Positions 7,871 to 17,575 of a stretch of DNA of 64,000 nucleotides are shown here, in pieces. The DNA is from CAZYBU01 sp964645775 (GTDB lineage: Bacteria; Spirochaetota; UBA4802; UBA5550): positions 1 to 64,000 of the forward strand of contig CAZYBU010000005.1 in NCBI GenBank assembly GCA_964645775.1, given 5' to 3'. Below the pieces are notes generated by a model that searched no databases, was not told the origin of the DNA, and saw only the letters and a list, made by a program, of their open reading frames with translations. Position 1 is the first letter of the stretch, and each line of letters opens with the position of its first letter. The translations under genes and the position numbers were made by a program.

Positions 7871-8936
7871 GGTTCGTATACTCATAATCGATGATTCAGC
7901 CGTAATGAGAAAGTTTCTCTCTGACATCATGGAGGAGAGTGGCTGGATAGAGGTGGTCGGTACCGCCATGGACCCCTATATCGCGGCCGGTAAGATTCCA
8001 AAACTACAACCTGATGTGGTTACTCTTGATATTGAAATGCCGAGGATGGACGGTCTTACCTTTCTCTCGAAACTTATGATCGCATCCCCTATGCCGGTCC
8101 TCATGGTAAGTACCCTTACGGAGAAAGGCGCGCGGGAGACTCTCAAGGCCCTGGAGCTGGGCGCTGTCGATTTCGTTACGAAGCCGAACCTCCAGGAAGA
8201 GGATAGCAGGAAAGAGTTCGCGGAAGACCTCCTGGAGAAGATACGTGCCGCCAGCCGGTCACGGGTCTCGAATAAGCCGGTGCGGACCAAACTGGAAGTG
8301 GAAAAGAAGTTCAGCGCCGATGTCATATTGAAAAAGAAGAAGGTCGATCCCCGGGAAAAAGGGGTCCGATCCGAAAAGATAATCGCCATCGGCGCGTCCA
8401 CGGGAGGAACGGAGGTAATAGGACAGATACTCACCAGCCTGAATGAGGACCTTCCCGGTATAGTTATCGCTCAGCATATGCCGGAGAAGTTTACCGAGGC
8501 TTTCGCCAACAGGGTGAACAACAGCAGCTCACTCCTGGTGAAAGAGGCGGTCAGCGGCGAGCGTCTTTTCCGTGGCATGGCTGTTATCGCCCCTGGAGGG
8601 AAGCACATGCTTGTAAAGGCGGATGGTAACAGTTACCGGGTCGAGATAAATGACGGACCTCCCGTGAACCGGCATAAGCCTTCGGTCGATGTCCTCTTCC
8701 GTTCCGTGAGCCAGGTGGCGGGTAAATATTCCCTTGGGATCATCTGTACAGGCATGGGTAGCGACGGGGCGGCCGGTATAACGGAGATGCGAGAGTCCGG
8801 AGCCCGGACCGTGGGCCAGAACGAACAGTCGAGCGTGGTCTATGGAATGCCCAGGGAAGCGAAACTCATGGGAGGCATTGACCTGGAGACCGACGTCCAG
8901 GGCATCATCAACGAGATCAATACCTTCAACCGGTGA
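7863..8936 (+). CDS. cheB: Chemotaxis methylesterase CheB
   Basis: Receiver-controlled methylesterase/deamidase of receptors, 357 aa. The N-terminal receiver has the acidic pair (LIIDDSAVM), phosphoacceptor (VVTLDIEMPRMDG) and Lys (FVTKP). A charged linker of about 60 residues leads to the esterase domain with the Ser-His-Asp triad: IGASTGGTEV, IAQHMPEKF and CTGMGSDGAAG. It overlaps the end of cheD by 8 nt and is the last clear che gene. CheR, CheB and CheD together give a complete adaptation set. Confidence 0.96.
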   Translation: MDKVRILIIDDSAVMRKFLSDIMEESGWIEVVGTAMDPYIAAGKIPKLQPDVVTLDIEMPRMDGLTFLSKLMIASPMPVLMVSTLTEKGARETLKALELGAVDFVTKPNLQEEDSRKEFAEDLLEKIRAASRSRVSNKPVRTKLEVEKKFSADVILKKKKVDPREKGVRSEKIIAIGASTGGTEVIGQILTSLNEDLPGIVIAQHMPEKFTEAFANRVNNSSSLLVKEAVSGERLFRGMAVIAPGGKHMLVKADGNSYRVEINDGPPVNRHKPSVDVLFRSVSQVAGKYSLGIICTGMGSDGAAGITEMRESGARTVGQNEQSSVVYGMPREAKLMGGIDLETDVQGIINEINTFNR

Positions 8937-9026
8937 TTTTTCTATTTGACAGCAGGTAAGCGGGTATCTATCTGCAACTTTACACGCGAGTCGACAGGTT
9001 ACCAGATTTTCACGGGAGGATTGGAC

Positions 9027-10559
9027 ATGAATCGGCGTATAGTCATTCCGGCACTTTGCGCGATGTTTCTTGCACTGGCCCTTCAGGCCCAGCCGAAGGA
9101 TGCAGACAAAGAAGACGAATCTCGTGAAGAGAAGGTTCTGAAGCTGAACCTCCAGAAGGCCATTGAGTACCTTATCCAGAGAAACTACGACGTGAAAAAG
9201 GCTCTCCTCGATTACAGGGGCGCCAACATCCCCCTGAAACAGTACCAGGCGAAGTATGATGTCTATCTCCAGGGAGGAGTTAATTACGGGGTCCAGAGGA
9301 ACGACCCTGACGCGGCACTTACCGGTTTTCCGGGTATAGGATCCCAGCCCGATGTATCCAATTCCATAAGAGGCAATGTGGGGGTCTCCAAGGGTTTTTC
9401 CACCGGCACCTCTATCACGGCCAGTATCATGGGTATGTACACCCAGGGTATTGAAGGTATGCCTGTCACTATGGGAGGAGAGGGCTACCAGACCGATATC
9501 AAGGTCGAGCTGGCCCAGGAACTTTTGAAAAACGCCTTCGGAAAGACCGACCGACTGGAGGAGAAACAGCTTGAGAACAACACCCGAATGCACAAGGAGA
9601 TGGTGAAACTCCAGCTTTCCCAGCTTATGGTGGAGGCCATTATCGGCTACTGGAACGTGGCCGTGGCCGAGGAAAACCTGAAGACGAGCAAGCTTAACCT
9701 GAACAGTACCGTGAATATTCGAAATCTCATAACGAGGAAGCGACGTCTCGGCCTGTCGGAGCAGGAGGACATTCTGGACTGGAACGCCAAGGTCTCCCAG
9801 GGAAGGTCCGCCCGGGACCAGGCAGAGAAGATGCTCTTTGACGCCCGTCAGGCGGTGAGCACCACGCTGAACCTGGAGGAGGGAATCGAGTTCGACGTCT
9901 CCACCACTTTCGTTAAAGAAGAACCTGTGGTCACATATGACCAGGCCCTGCGGGACGCCTTCGCAAACAGAATCGACTGGAAGAATCAGAAGGTGCGCCT
10001 GAAAAACGCCAAACTCTCCTATGAGGTGGCCTCGAACCATCAGTTACCCTCCATGAAGCTGAAGGTTTCGGCCGGGAACAGCAAAACGGACCCCGATAAC
10101 TACGGGGAGACCTTTAAACTTTATCCCGAGCTGAACGTGGGCCTTGAACTGAGTTATCCTCTGGGCAATCGGGAGGGGAACGCGAAAATGAGCGAGGCCC
10201 GCCTAAACCTCATGAAGGAAGAGGTGAGTCTGAAACAGCTTGAGAACAGCATACGGGACGAGGTCGCCTCTAATGTCAGGCAGTGTCAGGTGGCCTACAA
10301 CGTCTACAAACGTTCCCGGGAATCCCGCGTCTATTCGCAGCGGTATTATCAACAGGTCCTGGCCAAGTTCAGACGGGGGCGCTATAGTGCCCTGGAGCTT
10401 AAGATGGCCCTGGACTCCTATATCCAGTCCCGGTATCAGGAGCTCAAAAGCCTGGTGGACTATAACTCGGCCCTTGTTCGCAGGGACATGTCGCGGAACG
10501 TACTTTTCGAGAAGTATGAAATAGACGTGGACCGTATCCTCTCCAGGATCGAAAACTGA
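9027..10559 (+). CDS. TolC-family outer membrane channel protein
   Basis: Outer-membrane efflux-type protein, 510 aa. I chose the ATG at 9027 (GGGAGGA upstream) because it opens a signal peptide, MNRRIVIPALCAMFLALALQ; an upstream in-frame start at 8946 adds an unlikely leader. Features are the OEP repeat pattern: LNLQKAIEYLIQRNYDVKKA, an N-terminal barrel/helix half, and a second half starting at YDQALRDAFANRIDWKNQKV with long amphipathic helices. No inner-membrane pump or adaptor is adjacent, so the substrate is unknown. It follows cheB by 90 bp and may be a separate transcription unit. Confidence 0.88.
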   Translation: MNRRIVIPALCAMFLALALQAQPKDADKEDESREEKVLKLNLQKAIEYLIQRNYDVKKALLDYRGANIPLKQYQAKYDVYLQGGVNYGVQRNDPDAALTGFPGIGSQPDVSNSIRGNVGVSKGFSTGTSITASIMGMYTQGIEGMPVTMGGEGYQTDIKVELAQELLKNAFGKTDRLEEKQLENNTRMHKEMVKLQLSQLMVEAIIGYWNVAVAEENLKTSKLNLNSTVNIRNLITRKRRLGLSEQEDILDWNAKVSQGRSARDQAEKMLFDARQAVSTTLNLEEGIEFDVSTTFVKEEPVVTYDQALRDAFANRIDWKNQKVRLKNAKLSYEVASNHQLPSMKLKVSAGNSKTDPDNYGETFKLYPELNVGLELSYPLGNREGNAKMSEARLNLMKEEVSLKQLENSIRDEVASNVRQCQVAYNVYKRSRESRVYSQRYYQQVLAKFRRGRYSALELKMALDSYIQSRYQELKSLVDYNSALVRRDMSRNVLFEKYEIDVDRILSRIEN

Positions 10560-10623
10560 AAGCAACCCCGTTTGCCTCCTGCCGCGGGTTGAAAATTCCC
10601 TCCTGAAACCGTATATTAGTACC

Positions 10624-10992
10624 ATGCATGAACCAGCCGGTTTTAATAAAGAGACCAGTCGAGGGGAAGGGCCGGATCCCATTGCCCGGGCCGTGAATGT
10701 CCTCACGGCGGTCGCCTGGCTAATTATCCTCGGAATTCTTATTGCACTTGCCGTCGCAAAGCCCCAGTTCAAGGGTTTCCATGACGGCGTGCAGACCCTT
10801 AAGGGGAGATGGGACATGGAAACCCTGGATATGATACTCTATCTTCTGGTCATCCAGGTGTTTATATGCGGCCTGGGCCTCAGCTTCAACGCCTTTCGAC
10901 TTAAACGAAAGGGGGACAGGTTAAGCCCTTCCCTTATATTTCTGGCAGGGGCTTCCATCTTCGGGATCCTTATCTATAGCATTATGCTGTAG
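10624..10992 (+). CDS. Small membrane protein of unknown function
   Basis: 122 aa with three likely TM helices: about 28-45 (VAWLIILGILIALAVA), 72-92 (ILYLLVIQVFICGLGLSF) and 103-121 (SLIFLAGASIFGILIYSIML). A charged N-terminus and an RLKRKGDRL loop lie between. I do not recognise a family. It sits 65 bp after the TolC-like gene in the same orientation. There is no strong ribosome binding site, so the start is uncertain. Confidence 0.6.
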   Translation: MHEPAGFNKETSRGEGPDPIARAVNVLTAVAWLIILGILIALAVAKPQFKGFHDGVQTLKGRWDMETLDMILYLLVIQVFICGLGLSFNAFRLKRKGDRLSPSLIFLAGASIFGILIYSIML

Positions 10993-11070
10993 AGCGCAGG
11001 TAAACACGCGGCACGTCTCGCAAACCGTTTTTCAATTGCCCTTCCGGCGGTGGGTATACATTCTGACTTC

Positions 11071-12153
11071 ATGACAACGCAAAGTGACATGCGCGTTCCC
11101 TTCCTGGATGCCCTCCGGGGAGTGGCCGTGATTCTCATGATGGAACAGCACCTTGTGGCCTGGTTCTGGGACCAGCCGTGGAACAATATTGTCCGCCTGC
11201 TGGCCGAGTACCCTCTCATCATCGGGATCAATGGCCTTGGCGGTCTTGCGGCTCCCCTCTTTCTGATCTGCGCAGGGGCAGGAGCCGTACTCCTGGTGCA
11301 GCGAAAAGGAAATGACCGCACCCTCATCAGCCGGGGGGTCATGGTACTTTTATTCGGCTACGTAATGAATCTGATCATACCGAGCTGGTTCTCACCCTGC
11401 TCCTGGTATGTTCTCCATGTTATCGGAGTCTCTTTGCTTCTGGGGCCCCTTCTTCTGCGCCTTCCCCGGCCCCTTATCTGGGGAGTCCTTCTGATACTGC
11501 TGGCGGTCCCCCTGCAGCAAATGCTGGGTACTCCATCTTTTCAGAGTAACGAGGATATGGCCCGTTGTCCCACTTTTGGAAGGGTCCTTTCTCTTATGGT
11601 CGCCGAGGGACACTTTCCCCTTGTCCCCTGGGTCGGGATGTTCCTCTTCGGCGTTTTCGTGGGAAAAAACATGGAGCGGAACTGGAAGAAAACGGTGATT
11701 CCGGCCCTTGTTTTCATGGCAATCGGTATTCTGCTTTCTCTGCTGGGGGTCTGGTTCAGTCTTGCTCCAAACGGTTTTCCCGGAAGGTTACTCTATCCCA
11801 TGCCGGTCTTCTACCCGGCCAGGCCCCCTGTCATGTTTATTCTCTCCGGGTCTGCCCTCCTCCTCTTTGCCTTGTTTCGAGCTCTTTCGCCCGGGGGAGG
11901 GAATATCCTGGTTTACACGGGACGCATATCTCTTACCCTTCTCCTTCTGCACGCATTTCTTTTCAAGGAGGTAAGTCAGCGCCTGGGAACCTACAAGCTC
12001 CTTTCGGCAAACGAGACGGTTTTTCTCACGATTGCCGTAATACTGGCGGCCATGGGCGGCGCCCGTCTCTGGAGCCGCTGGAATTACCGTTTCGGCCTGG
12101 AATGGTTTATTCGCCTGCCTGATCCTCCGAAGAAAAAGGAAGACTGGCATTGA
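11071..12153 (+). CDS. Membrane acyltransferase-like protein (DUF1624 / HGSNAT-like)
   Basis: A polytopic inner-membrane protein of about 360 aa, with roughly 9-10 hydrophobic segments. The N-terminal RVPFLDALRGVAVILMMEQH is the hallmark of the DUF1624/heparan-alpha-glucosaminide acetyltransferase and acyltransferase_3-like group, which transfer acetyl groups across membranes to sugars; the histidine in this helix is the usual active-site candidate. The start is uncertain between GTG 11050 and ATG 11071; neither has a clear ribosome binding site. The stop overlaps the next ORF's possible TTG start. The substrate cannot be predicted. Confidence 0.7.
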   Translation: MTTQSDMRVPFLDALRGVAVILMMEQHLVAWFWDQPWNNIVRLLAEYPLIIGINGLGGLAAPLFLICAGAGAVLLVQRKGNDRTLISRGVMVLLFGYVMNLIIPSWFSPCSWYVLHVIGVSLLLGPLLLRLPRPLIWGVLLILLAVPLQQMLGTPSFQSNEDMARCPTFGRVLSLMVAEGHFPLVPWVGMFLFGVFVGKNMERNWKKTVIPALVFMAIGILLSLLGVWFSLAPNGFPGRLLYPMPVFYPARPPVMFILSGSALLLFALFRALSPGGGNILVYTGRISLTLLLLHAFLFKEVSQRLGTYKLLSANETVFLTIAVILAAMGGARLWSRWNYRFGLEWFIRLPDPPKKKEDWH

Positions 12154-13769
12154 AAAAGGGAATGTTGACAGAAAGGAGCATCTTACGTAAAGTACCCCGC
12201 GTTAAATATATGCGTGTGAAAGTATACAGAATAGTGACCGCCATCCTGCTACTGGGTCTTGGCATGCCTGCCGACCTGACCTCTGATGTGGTGATCATGA
12301 AGGATGGAACTGTAGAAGAGGGGACCATCGTCACGAACGTCCGTGGCGCACTGGAGTTCGTGCCCGCCGGAAAAGTCGAGCGTGTCCATTATTACGCCCG
12401 GGACATCGAGATGGCCCTCTACGGAGACCCCTTCCGGGAGAAAGTGGGCCTTGTTCTGAATGATGGAACGATTCTTTCCGCCTATGTTCTTAAAGAGAGA
12501 TGCCGCTATCTTCTCATTGCCCGGGAGAAGGGAAGCCCGGTGGAGCGGATCTCCAGGAAGAAGATCCGGGAGTCGCCCGGGGAGAGGCCGGGAAAGATGA
12601 GCGAGCACCTGAGAATCAAACGGGAAGAGTGGTACTTTACCGGCGTGCCTCTGGTCGCTTACTCGGGTGAGAACGGGTTCCGCGGCGGCGGCAGGGTCTA
12701 CTTCTACCGTAACGGCGAACCGGAAAAAGACCCCTATTTTTATAGAAATCCCTACGGTATGCGGCTTTACCTCCAGGCAACGGCCTCGACAAAGGAGATG
12801 TACGAGAGCGAATTCGATCTGGACTGGAATAATATCAGGGGGACCATCTTCGGAGTGGAGGCCAACCTGGAAGTGGAGAAGATGTTCAACGGTCTCTATT
12901 TCGGGCAGGGGAACAGTACCACCTCCGAGCCTCTGACAGACGCCTTCGGCTCGACCTACTCAAAGATGGAAAACTACGAAGATTCATTCCTTTCCCAAAG
13001 CGGCTATGAAAAATATAACAATTACCAGTATCTGAAAGTGACTTTTACCGGTGACATGGTCATTGACTGGGGATCTCCCTGGAAGTTTCGAACCGGATAC
13101 ACCTTCCAGTGGTGGGATATCGTTGACTGGGAAACAAACGGCAGCTACCAGACCCTTCTGAACGAGGAGAAACCGGTCGGCTACAGGGGAGGATTCATTT
13201 CGGCCCTCAGGGCAGGCATCTCCTTCGATACCCGGGACTATGAGCCGGACCCGAGAAAAGGGGTTCTGTTAGACATGACCATGGACGGAGGCGCCTGGCT
13301 TCTCGGATCGACCTATGATTTCCTGCGCCTTAACATGGAGGCCCGGGGGTATTATACCTTTTTTGAAATCCTGACCCTGGCGGGAAGGGCGGGCTACCGT
13401 ATCTCCACGCCGGGAACACCTTTCTTTCTGCTTCACTCGCTGGGTGGAAGGGAATCTCTCAGAGGGTACCTGGCCAACCGCTTCGCCGGTAACGCCGTGA
13501 CCCTGTTTAACCTTGAGCTCCGTTACAGGATGCTCGATTTTCTCCTCTGGGGGCAGCGTTTCGGAGTGCAGGTGGTCCTCTTCACGGACGCAGGTAACGC
13601 CTATTCCGATGCGGGTGAGCCTTTTTCTTCGCCCCGGTTCACGGATTACAAACTCTCTTATGGGGGAGGAATCGTGGGAACCTGGAACCAGTCCACGGTG
13701 CTTCATCTCTACGCGGGGGCGAGCGGTGAGGATATCGGGATATCCCTGAATTTTGGTCATATTTTTTAG
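12150..13769 (+). CDS. Omp85-family outer membrane beta-barrel protein
   Basis: 539 aa if the TTG at 12150 is used (AAGGAAG 7 nt upstream, start overlapping the preceding stop); ATG 12210 would begin directly at the signal peptide (MRVKVYRIVTAILLLGLG). Residues about 45-145 hold two short repeats around the motifs MKDGTVEEGTIV and LNDGTILSAYVL instead of recognisable POTRA domains. The C-terminal half is a beta-barrel with the Omp85 lid-loop motif (GGRESLRGYLANRF) and a terminal strand ending in Phe (ISLNFGHIF). It is probably a surface-antigen-type barrel; the cargo is unknown. Confidence 0.8.
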   Translation: MKKGMLTERSILRKVPRVKYMRVKVYRIVTAILLLGLGMPADLTSDVVIMKDGTVEEGTIVTNVRGALEFVPAGKVERVHYYARDIEMALYGDPFREKVGLVLNDGTILSAYVLKERCRYLLIAREKGSPVERISRKKIRESPGERPGKMSEHLRIKREEWYFTGVPLVAYSGENGFRGGGRVYFYRNGEPEKDPYFYRNPYGMRLYLQATASTKEMYESEFDLDWNNIRGTIFGVEANLEVEKMFNGLYFGQGNSTTSEPLTDAFGSTYSKMENYEDSFLSQSGYEKYNNYQYLKVTFTGDMVIDWGSPWKFRTGYTFQWWDIVDWETNGSYQTLLNEEKPVGYRGGFISALRAGISFDTRDYEPDPRKGVLLDMTMDGGAWLLGSTYDFLRLNMEARGYYTFFEILTLAGRAGYRISTPGTPFFLLHSLGGRESLRGYLANRFAGNAVTLFNLELRYRMLDFLLWGQRFGVQVVLFTDAGNAYSDAGEPFSSPRFTDYKLSYGGGIVGTWNQSTVLHLYAGASGEDIGISLNFGHIF

Positions 13770-13777
13770 GAGGAAGT

Positions 13778-14596
13778 ATGAAATTATTCAACAGAACAGT
13801 TTCCGCGGCCCTGCTGCTCGTCGTCTTTTTCATTATGCCCCTGGGCGCCCTCCCGCCATCAGGAGTAATTTCAACCGCGGAGCAGGAGGTTCTTCGAAGC
13901 GGCAGGATCATTACCGATGTTTATCTGGAACACAGCGGGCGTCTTCATTCCCTGAAGGGAGAGCTACCCGGCCGACCGAAAATTGCGGCTACTCCCTGGA
14001 CCCGGCAATCCTGGAACAGCAACGAGCTTATAGTGATCGAGAAGTCCTTTCTCCCGGTATCCGCCGATCCCATAGAGATATTCAACCTGCTGAACAGGTA
14101 CAGCGCTCTGGAGGGCATGCTCTACTATTCCAAATCGGCGAAAAAGGTTGAGACCCTCATACAGGACGCCTACCGTGTCGAGTCGCCCGAAAATAGAAAT
14201 GCTGCGACCGACCGGTCTTTCTCCAGCCTCAGCAACAACACTTCTTATTTCATGATGAAGGATAACCGTTTCGGGAACCTGCTGTACCGGAGCACCATTC
14301 TGGTAGAGGGGGAGACGATTGCCATGGTGAACACCTGCATGGACCCCCTGAAGAAGATGGGCTTTACCATAGCAGGGCCGGGCCGGTATCACATGATCAC
14401 CATCCTTATGCGGGATCAGCTTTCGGGAGGATGGTTCCTCTACTCCGTAACCACCTCTCCGGTGCGAAACACGCTTTTTCTTCGTTTGAAGATTGTGAGC
14501 CCGAAAAGTTTCGGGAATCGACTCCGGGCCTCCACGGTCCACCTGGCCAGGGGAGTGGGACTCGATTGGAAGAATCGCCTTCCCGCCTTTCCCTAG
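13778..14596 (+). CDS. Exported protein of unknown function (possibly DUF6675)
   Basis: 272 aa with a clear signal peptide (MKLFNRTVSAALLLVVFFIM) and an AGGAGG ribosome binding site, 8 nt after the Omp85 gene. The rest looks like a soluble alpha/beta periplasmic protein with no catalytic motif I can recognise. It resembles proteins labelled DUF6675, often seen in spirochaetes, but I recall that family only loosely. Its tight spacing suggests it works with the upstream barrel. Its stop shares the CTAG at 14593-14596 with the convergent HD-GYP gene. Confidence 0.65.
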   Translation: MKLFNRTVSAALLLVVFFIMPLGALPPSGVISTAEQEVLRSGRIITDVYLEHSGRLHSLKGELPGRPKIAATPWTRQSWNSNELIVIEKSFLPVSADPIEIFNLLNRYSALEGMLYYSKSAKKVETLIQDAYRVESPENRNAATDRSFSSLSNNTSYFMMKDNRFGNLLYRSTILVEGETIAMVNTCMDPLKKMGFTIAGPGRYHMITILMRDQLSGGWFLYSVTTSPVRNTLFLRLKIVSPKSFGNRLRASTVHLARGVGLDWKNRLPAFP

Positions 14597-15771
14597 TCGG
14601 GATACTTGGTACGTATGGCCCGTATGGTTTCGTAGGTTTCCAGGAAGGCCTCAATAAGTTCCGGATCGAAGTGACGGCCCGACTCCCCTTTCATGTATTC
14701 GATTACATCGTTTTCATTCCAGGGGTCCTTATAGACTCTTTTGTTTATGAGCGCGTCGTAGACATCGGCGATGGCCGTGATCCGTCCGGCCATGGGTATC
14801 TCCTCCTCCTTCATGCCCCGGGGGTAGCCCGTTCCGTCGAATTTCTCATGATGGGTATAGGCGATCTCTCCTGAGAGCCGGTCAAGGTCAGAGATATTGT
14901 TATCGAAGAGAAGGTAGCCCTGGAAGGTATGGGTCTTCATCACTTTGTATTCTTCATCATCGAGGCGGGCCGGCTTTTTTAAGATTACGTCGCTTATGGC
15001 CACCTTCCCCACGTCATGGAGCATTGCTGCGATACGGAGTATGTCTTTCTGGTTTCGTATCTCCCGGGCGCTCAGGTTCCTTTTACGTGCCCAGGTGTGA
15101 TAGATCTCCACGGTTATGGATCCAACCCGGTTGACGTGGCTTCCGGTCTCCTTCGGGTCCCGCAGTTCCGCCATCCGTATCATCCGCAGGATGATCTCCC
15201 TGGTCATCTGGGCCCGCTCAATGGCCACGGAAGCGTTGTTCCCGAAGAAGGTCACGAACATTTCCGATTCTTCGGTAAAAGGAACAGAGTTTCCCTTATC
15301 ATCAAGGGAATTGATGATCTGCATGACGCCGGTTATCTGTCCCCTGCTGGTGGTGAGGGGAACCGCCAGGACGGAACGGGTCCGGTAGTTCGCCTTCTCG
15401 TCGAAGGAACGATTAAAGCTGAAAGGCAGGGAGGGGTCTATTTCGTACACGTCCGGTATGTTCAGTGTCTCACCGGTCTGGGCCACGTACCCGGCGATCG
15501 ATTTTTCATTAACAGGTATGGTTAAATCGGTGTATATGTGACGGTTGTATTCCGGGTCATTTTCATACAGGGTGTCATTGTGGACATATCCGAAACGGAG
15601 ATTATCCCCCTCTTTCAGGAAGATAGAACCGGCGTCCGCGTGAGTGAAGCGTCGTGCTGCCCCCAGGAGTCTGTCCAGGAGGGAGTAGATGTCCTTTATA
15701 TGGTTAAGGTCTTCGGTGACCTGGAGCAGGTCATCGATTTGCGGGTAATCACATTGAAATGACTGTATCAT
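14593..15771 (-). CDS. GAF-HD-GYP protein, probable cyclic di-GMP phosphodiesterase
   Basis: A cytoplasmic signalling enzyme of 392 aa. The N-terminal GAF domain (about 25-185) is a small-molecule sensor. The HD-GYP domain (about 205-385) has the metal-binding signature: HDVGKVAISDVILKKPARL, THHEKFDGTGYPRGMKEEEI and IADVYDALINKR. HD-GYP enzymes hydrolyse cyclic di-GMP to pGpG or GMP. It is transcribed convergently with the upstream gene and shares a 4-bp CTAG in which both stop codons lie. It could connect to the repeats in CheA, but that is speculation. Confidence 0.93.
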   Translation of the reverse strand: MIQSFQCDYPQIDDLLQVTEDLNHIKDIYSLLDRLLGAARRFTHADAGSIFLKEGDNLRFGYVHNDTLYENDPEYNRHIYTDLTIPVNEKSIAGYVAQTGETLNIPDVYEIDPSLPFSFNRSFDEKANYRTRSVLAVPLTTSRGQITGVMQIINSLDDKGNSVPFTEESEMFVTFFGNNASVAIERAQMTREIILRMIRMAELRDPKETGSHVNRVGSITVEIYHTWARKRNLSAREIRNQKDILRIAAMLHDVGKVAISDVILKKPARLDDEEYKVMKTHTFQGYLLFDNNISDLDRLSGEIAYTHHEKFDGTGYPRGMKEEEIPMAGRITAIADVYDALINKRVYKDPWNENDVIEYMKGESGRHFDPELIEAFLETYETIRAIRTKYPD

Positions 15772-15908
15772 AATAATTTCCCTTTCTATACTGAATACTA
15801 TATGAAATTTCCTCAGAAGTAAAGTACTATTATGAAGACCGGGAACAATAAAAAAGATTGCTAAAATTGTTTCTGACCGGATACTATAGAAGAAAAGGAT
15901 GGGCCGGG

Positions 15909-17567
15909 ATGCGATTACCTCTATTAATCATACTGCTGGCGGGGATGGTTCTCTCCCTTCATGGCGCTGAGGAGGGCGTGAAGGGGGAAGAGGACCTTCT
16001 GAGACAGGCTCTGGCTTCCGGAAGCCGTCAGGCCCGCATGAGACTCTACAGGCAGAACAGGGAGTCCATCTCACCGCAATGGATACGCTCCCGGATTATT
16101 GTACTGCTTAAGGACAACCGGAACTATGAAGAAGGGAGAACCGACCTGATCCTGGATAGGCTGGGAGAATGGATCACCTGGGGAGAGATGACCTCCATCC
16201 AGCCTTATCACAATTACGCCCTCGGATATCTGGCCCTTATCTACCGGGGCGAAGCGGAAAAGGGAAGAGAACATTTCTTGAAAGCAAAAGACGGCTTTCT
16301 GGAAACAGGGAACAAAATCGCGGCCGCTGATACATTGATGCGTATTGGAGACGTCGATTTTAACAGGTTTTATTACGACAGGGCATTGAAGAATTACCGG
16401 GAGGCGGAAAAAATCTATCGGGCCCGGAATCACTTTTCAGGAATTGTATCGATTCAGAAACGGTATGGAGACATAGCTTTCCGGAAAAATGATTATCCCG
16501 GGGCCCGGAGATATTTTGAGGCGGCCCGGGATGGATACGGAAAGATTGAGGATCCCCTGGGGAAGGCCAACGCCATCAAGAGGCTGGGTGACGTGGCCTT
16601 CAAACTGACGGACCAGAAAAGCGCCAGAGAATACCTTGAAAAGGCCCGGAAACTCTACTCCAGACTCGATTCAAAACTGGGCCAGGCCAACTGCGTGAAG
16701 AGAAAGGGTGATATCGCCTTTTTCTCGACAAATTACCCGGCAGCCCTTGTCGAGTACCGCCAGGCCCTTGAACTGTACCGGGAGACGAAAAGCCGTCTGG
16801 GACAGGCAAACTGCACATATCGTCTGGGTGAGATTGCCTATTATACCTTCCGTAACAGCGAGGCCCGGCGGTATTTTGAGGAAGCCCTGAAAATTTACAG
16901 GGAGGCCAATTCCCGGATTGGTGAGGCATCCTCCCTGCAGAAACTGGGAGATATTGCCCTGCGTGAGAACCGCAATGAGGAAGCGGAATCATTATATAAA
17001 AGTGCCCTGCCTCTTTTCCAGGCCAGTGAAACTTCAAGGGGCGAGGCCCGGTACCTCTACAGCCTGGGGGAGATGGACCTGAAAAACGGCAATTACAGAC
17101 GGGCCATTCGGCACTTTGAAGGGGCGTTAACCATCTTCGTAAAAACCGATTCCCTTCTGGGCCGGGCCAATTCCATCTACCGGCGTGGCGAATGCAGAAT
17201 GAACCTGGGAGACAGCCTGGAGGCGAGCCGGGACTTTAATCTGGCCCTCTCGCTTTACCGCCAGGCCGACTCTTCCCTGGGAGAAGCCAACGTTCTTTCC
17301 CGACTGGCTGATCTGGACCTCGCAGCGGGAAAGAACGATTCCGCTGAAGAGCGTTACCGGAAGGCCCTTGTTATCTATTCGGAACAGGGATTTCTCATGG
17401 GAATGGCCAATGCTACCTTCGGCCTGGGTGAACTCGCAGCTGCGCAAAAGGATAGGGAAAAAATGATCCGATTCATTAAAGAGGCCCGCAGGCTTTATCT
17501 TCAGGCCGGTTCGAGGGATGGGGTTAAAAGCTGTGATAGTAAACTATCCGCAGAGAAGAACCCTTAA
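15909..17567 (+). CDS. Exported tetratricopeptide repeat protein
   Basis: 552 aa. I chose the ATG at 15909 because it opens a signal peptide (MRLPLLIILLAGMVLSLHGA); the in-frame TTG at 15858 adds a poor leader. From about residue 110 onward the protein is a run of some 11 TPR units of about 40 aa, each with the pattern LG(D/E)IA...ARRYFEEALKIYRE...SRLGQANC, close to the LGN/kinesin-light-chain type. It is probably a periplasmic or lipid-anchored scaffold. The partner is unknown; the convergent FecR-type lipoprotein gene ends 9 bp away. Confidence 0.85.
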   Translation: MRLPLLIILLAGMVLSLHGAEEGVKGEEDLLRQALASGSRQARMRLYRQNRESISPQWIRSRIIVLLKDNRNYEEGRTDLILDRLGEWITWGEMTSIQPYHNYALGYLALIYRGEAEKGREHFLKAKDGFLETGNKIAAADTLMRIGDVDFNRFYYDRALKNYREAEKIYRARNHFSGIVSIQKRYGDIAFRKNDYPGARRYFEAARDGYGKIEDPLGKANAIKRLGDVAFKLTDQKSAREYLEKARKLYSRLDSKLGQANCVKRKGDIAFFSTNYPAALVEYRQALELYRETKSRLGQANCTYRLGEIAYYTFRNSEARRYFEEALKIYREANSRIGEASSLQKLGDIALRENRNEEAESLYKSALPLFQASETSRGEARYLYSLGEMDLKNGNYRRAIRHFEGALTIFVKTDSLLGRANSIYRRGECRMNLGDSLEASRDFNLALSLYRQADSSLGEANVLSRLADLDLAAGKNDSAEERYRKALVIYSEQGFLMGMANATFGLGELAAAQKDREKMIRFIKEARRLYLQAGSRDGVKSCDSKLSAEKNP

Positions 17568-17575
17568 AAGAGCCC

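Noticed and set aside
8529..10040. Long open frame on the minus strand across cheB and the TolC-like gene
   Set aside because: It crosses two well-supported plus-strand genes and has no recognisable domain; it is a codon-bias shadow.
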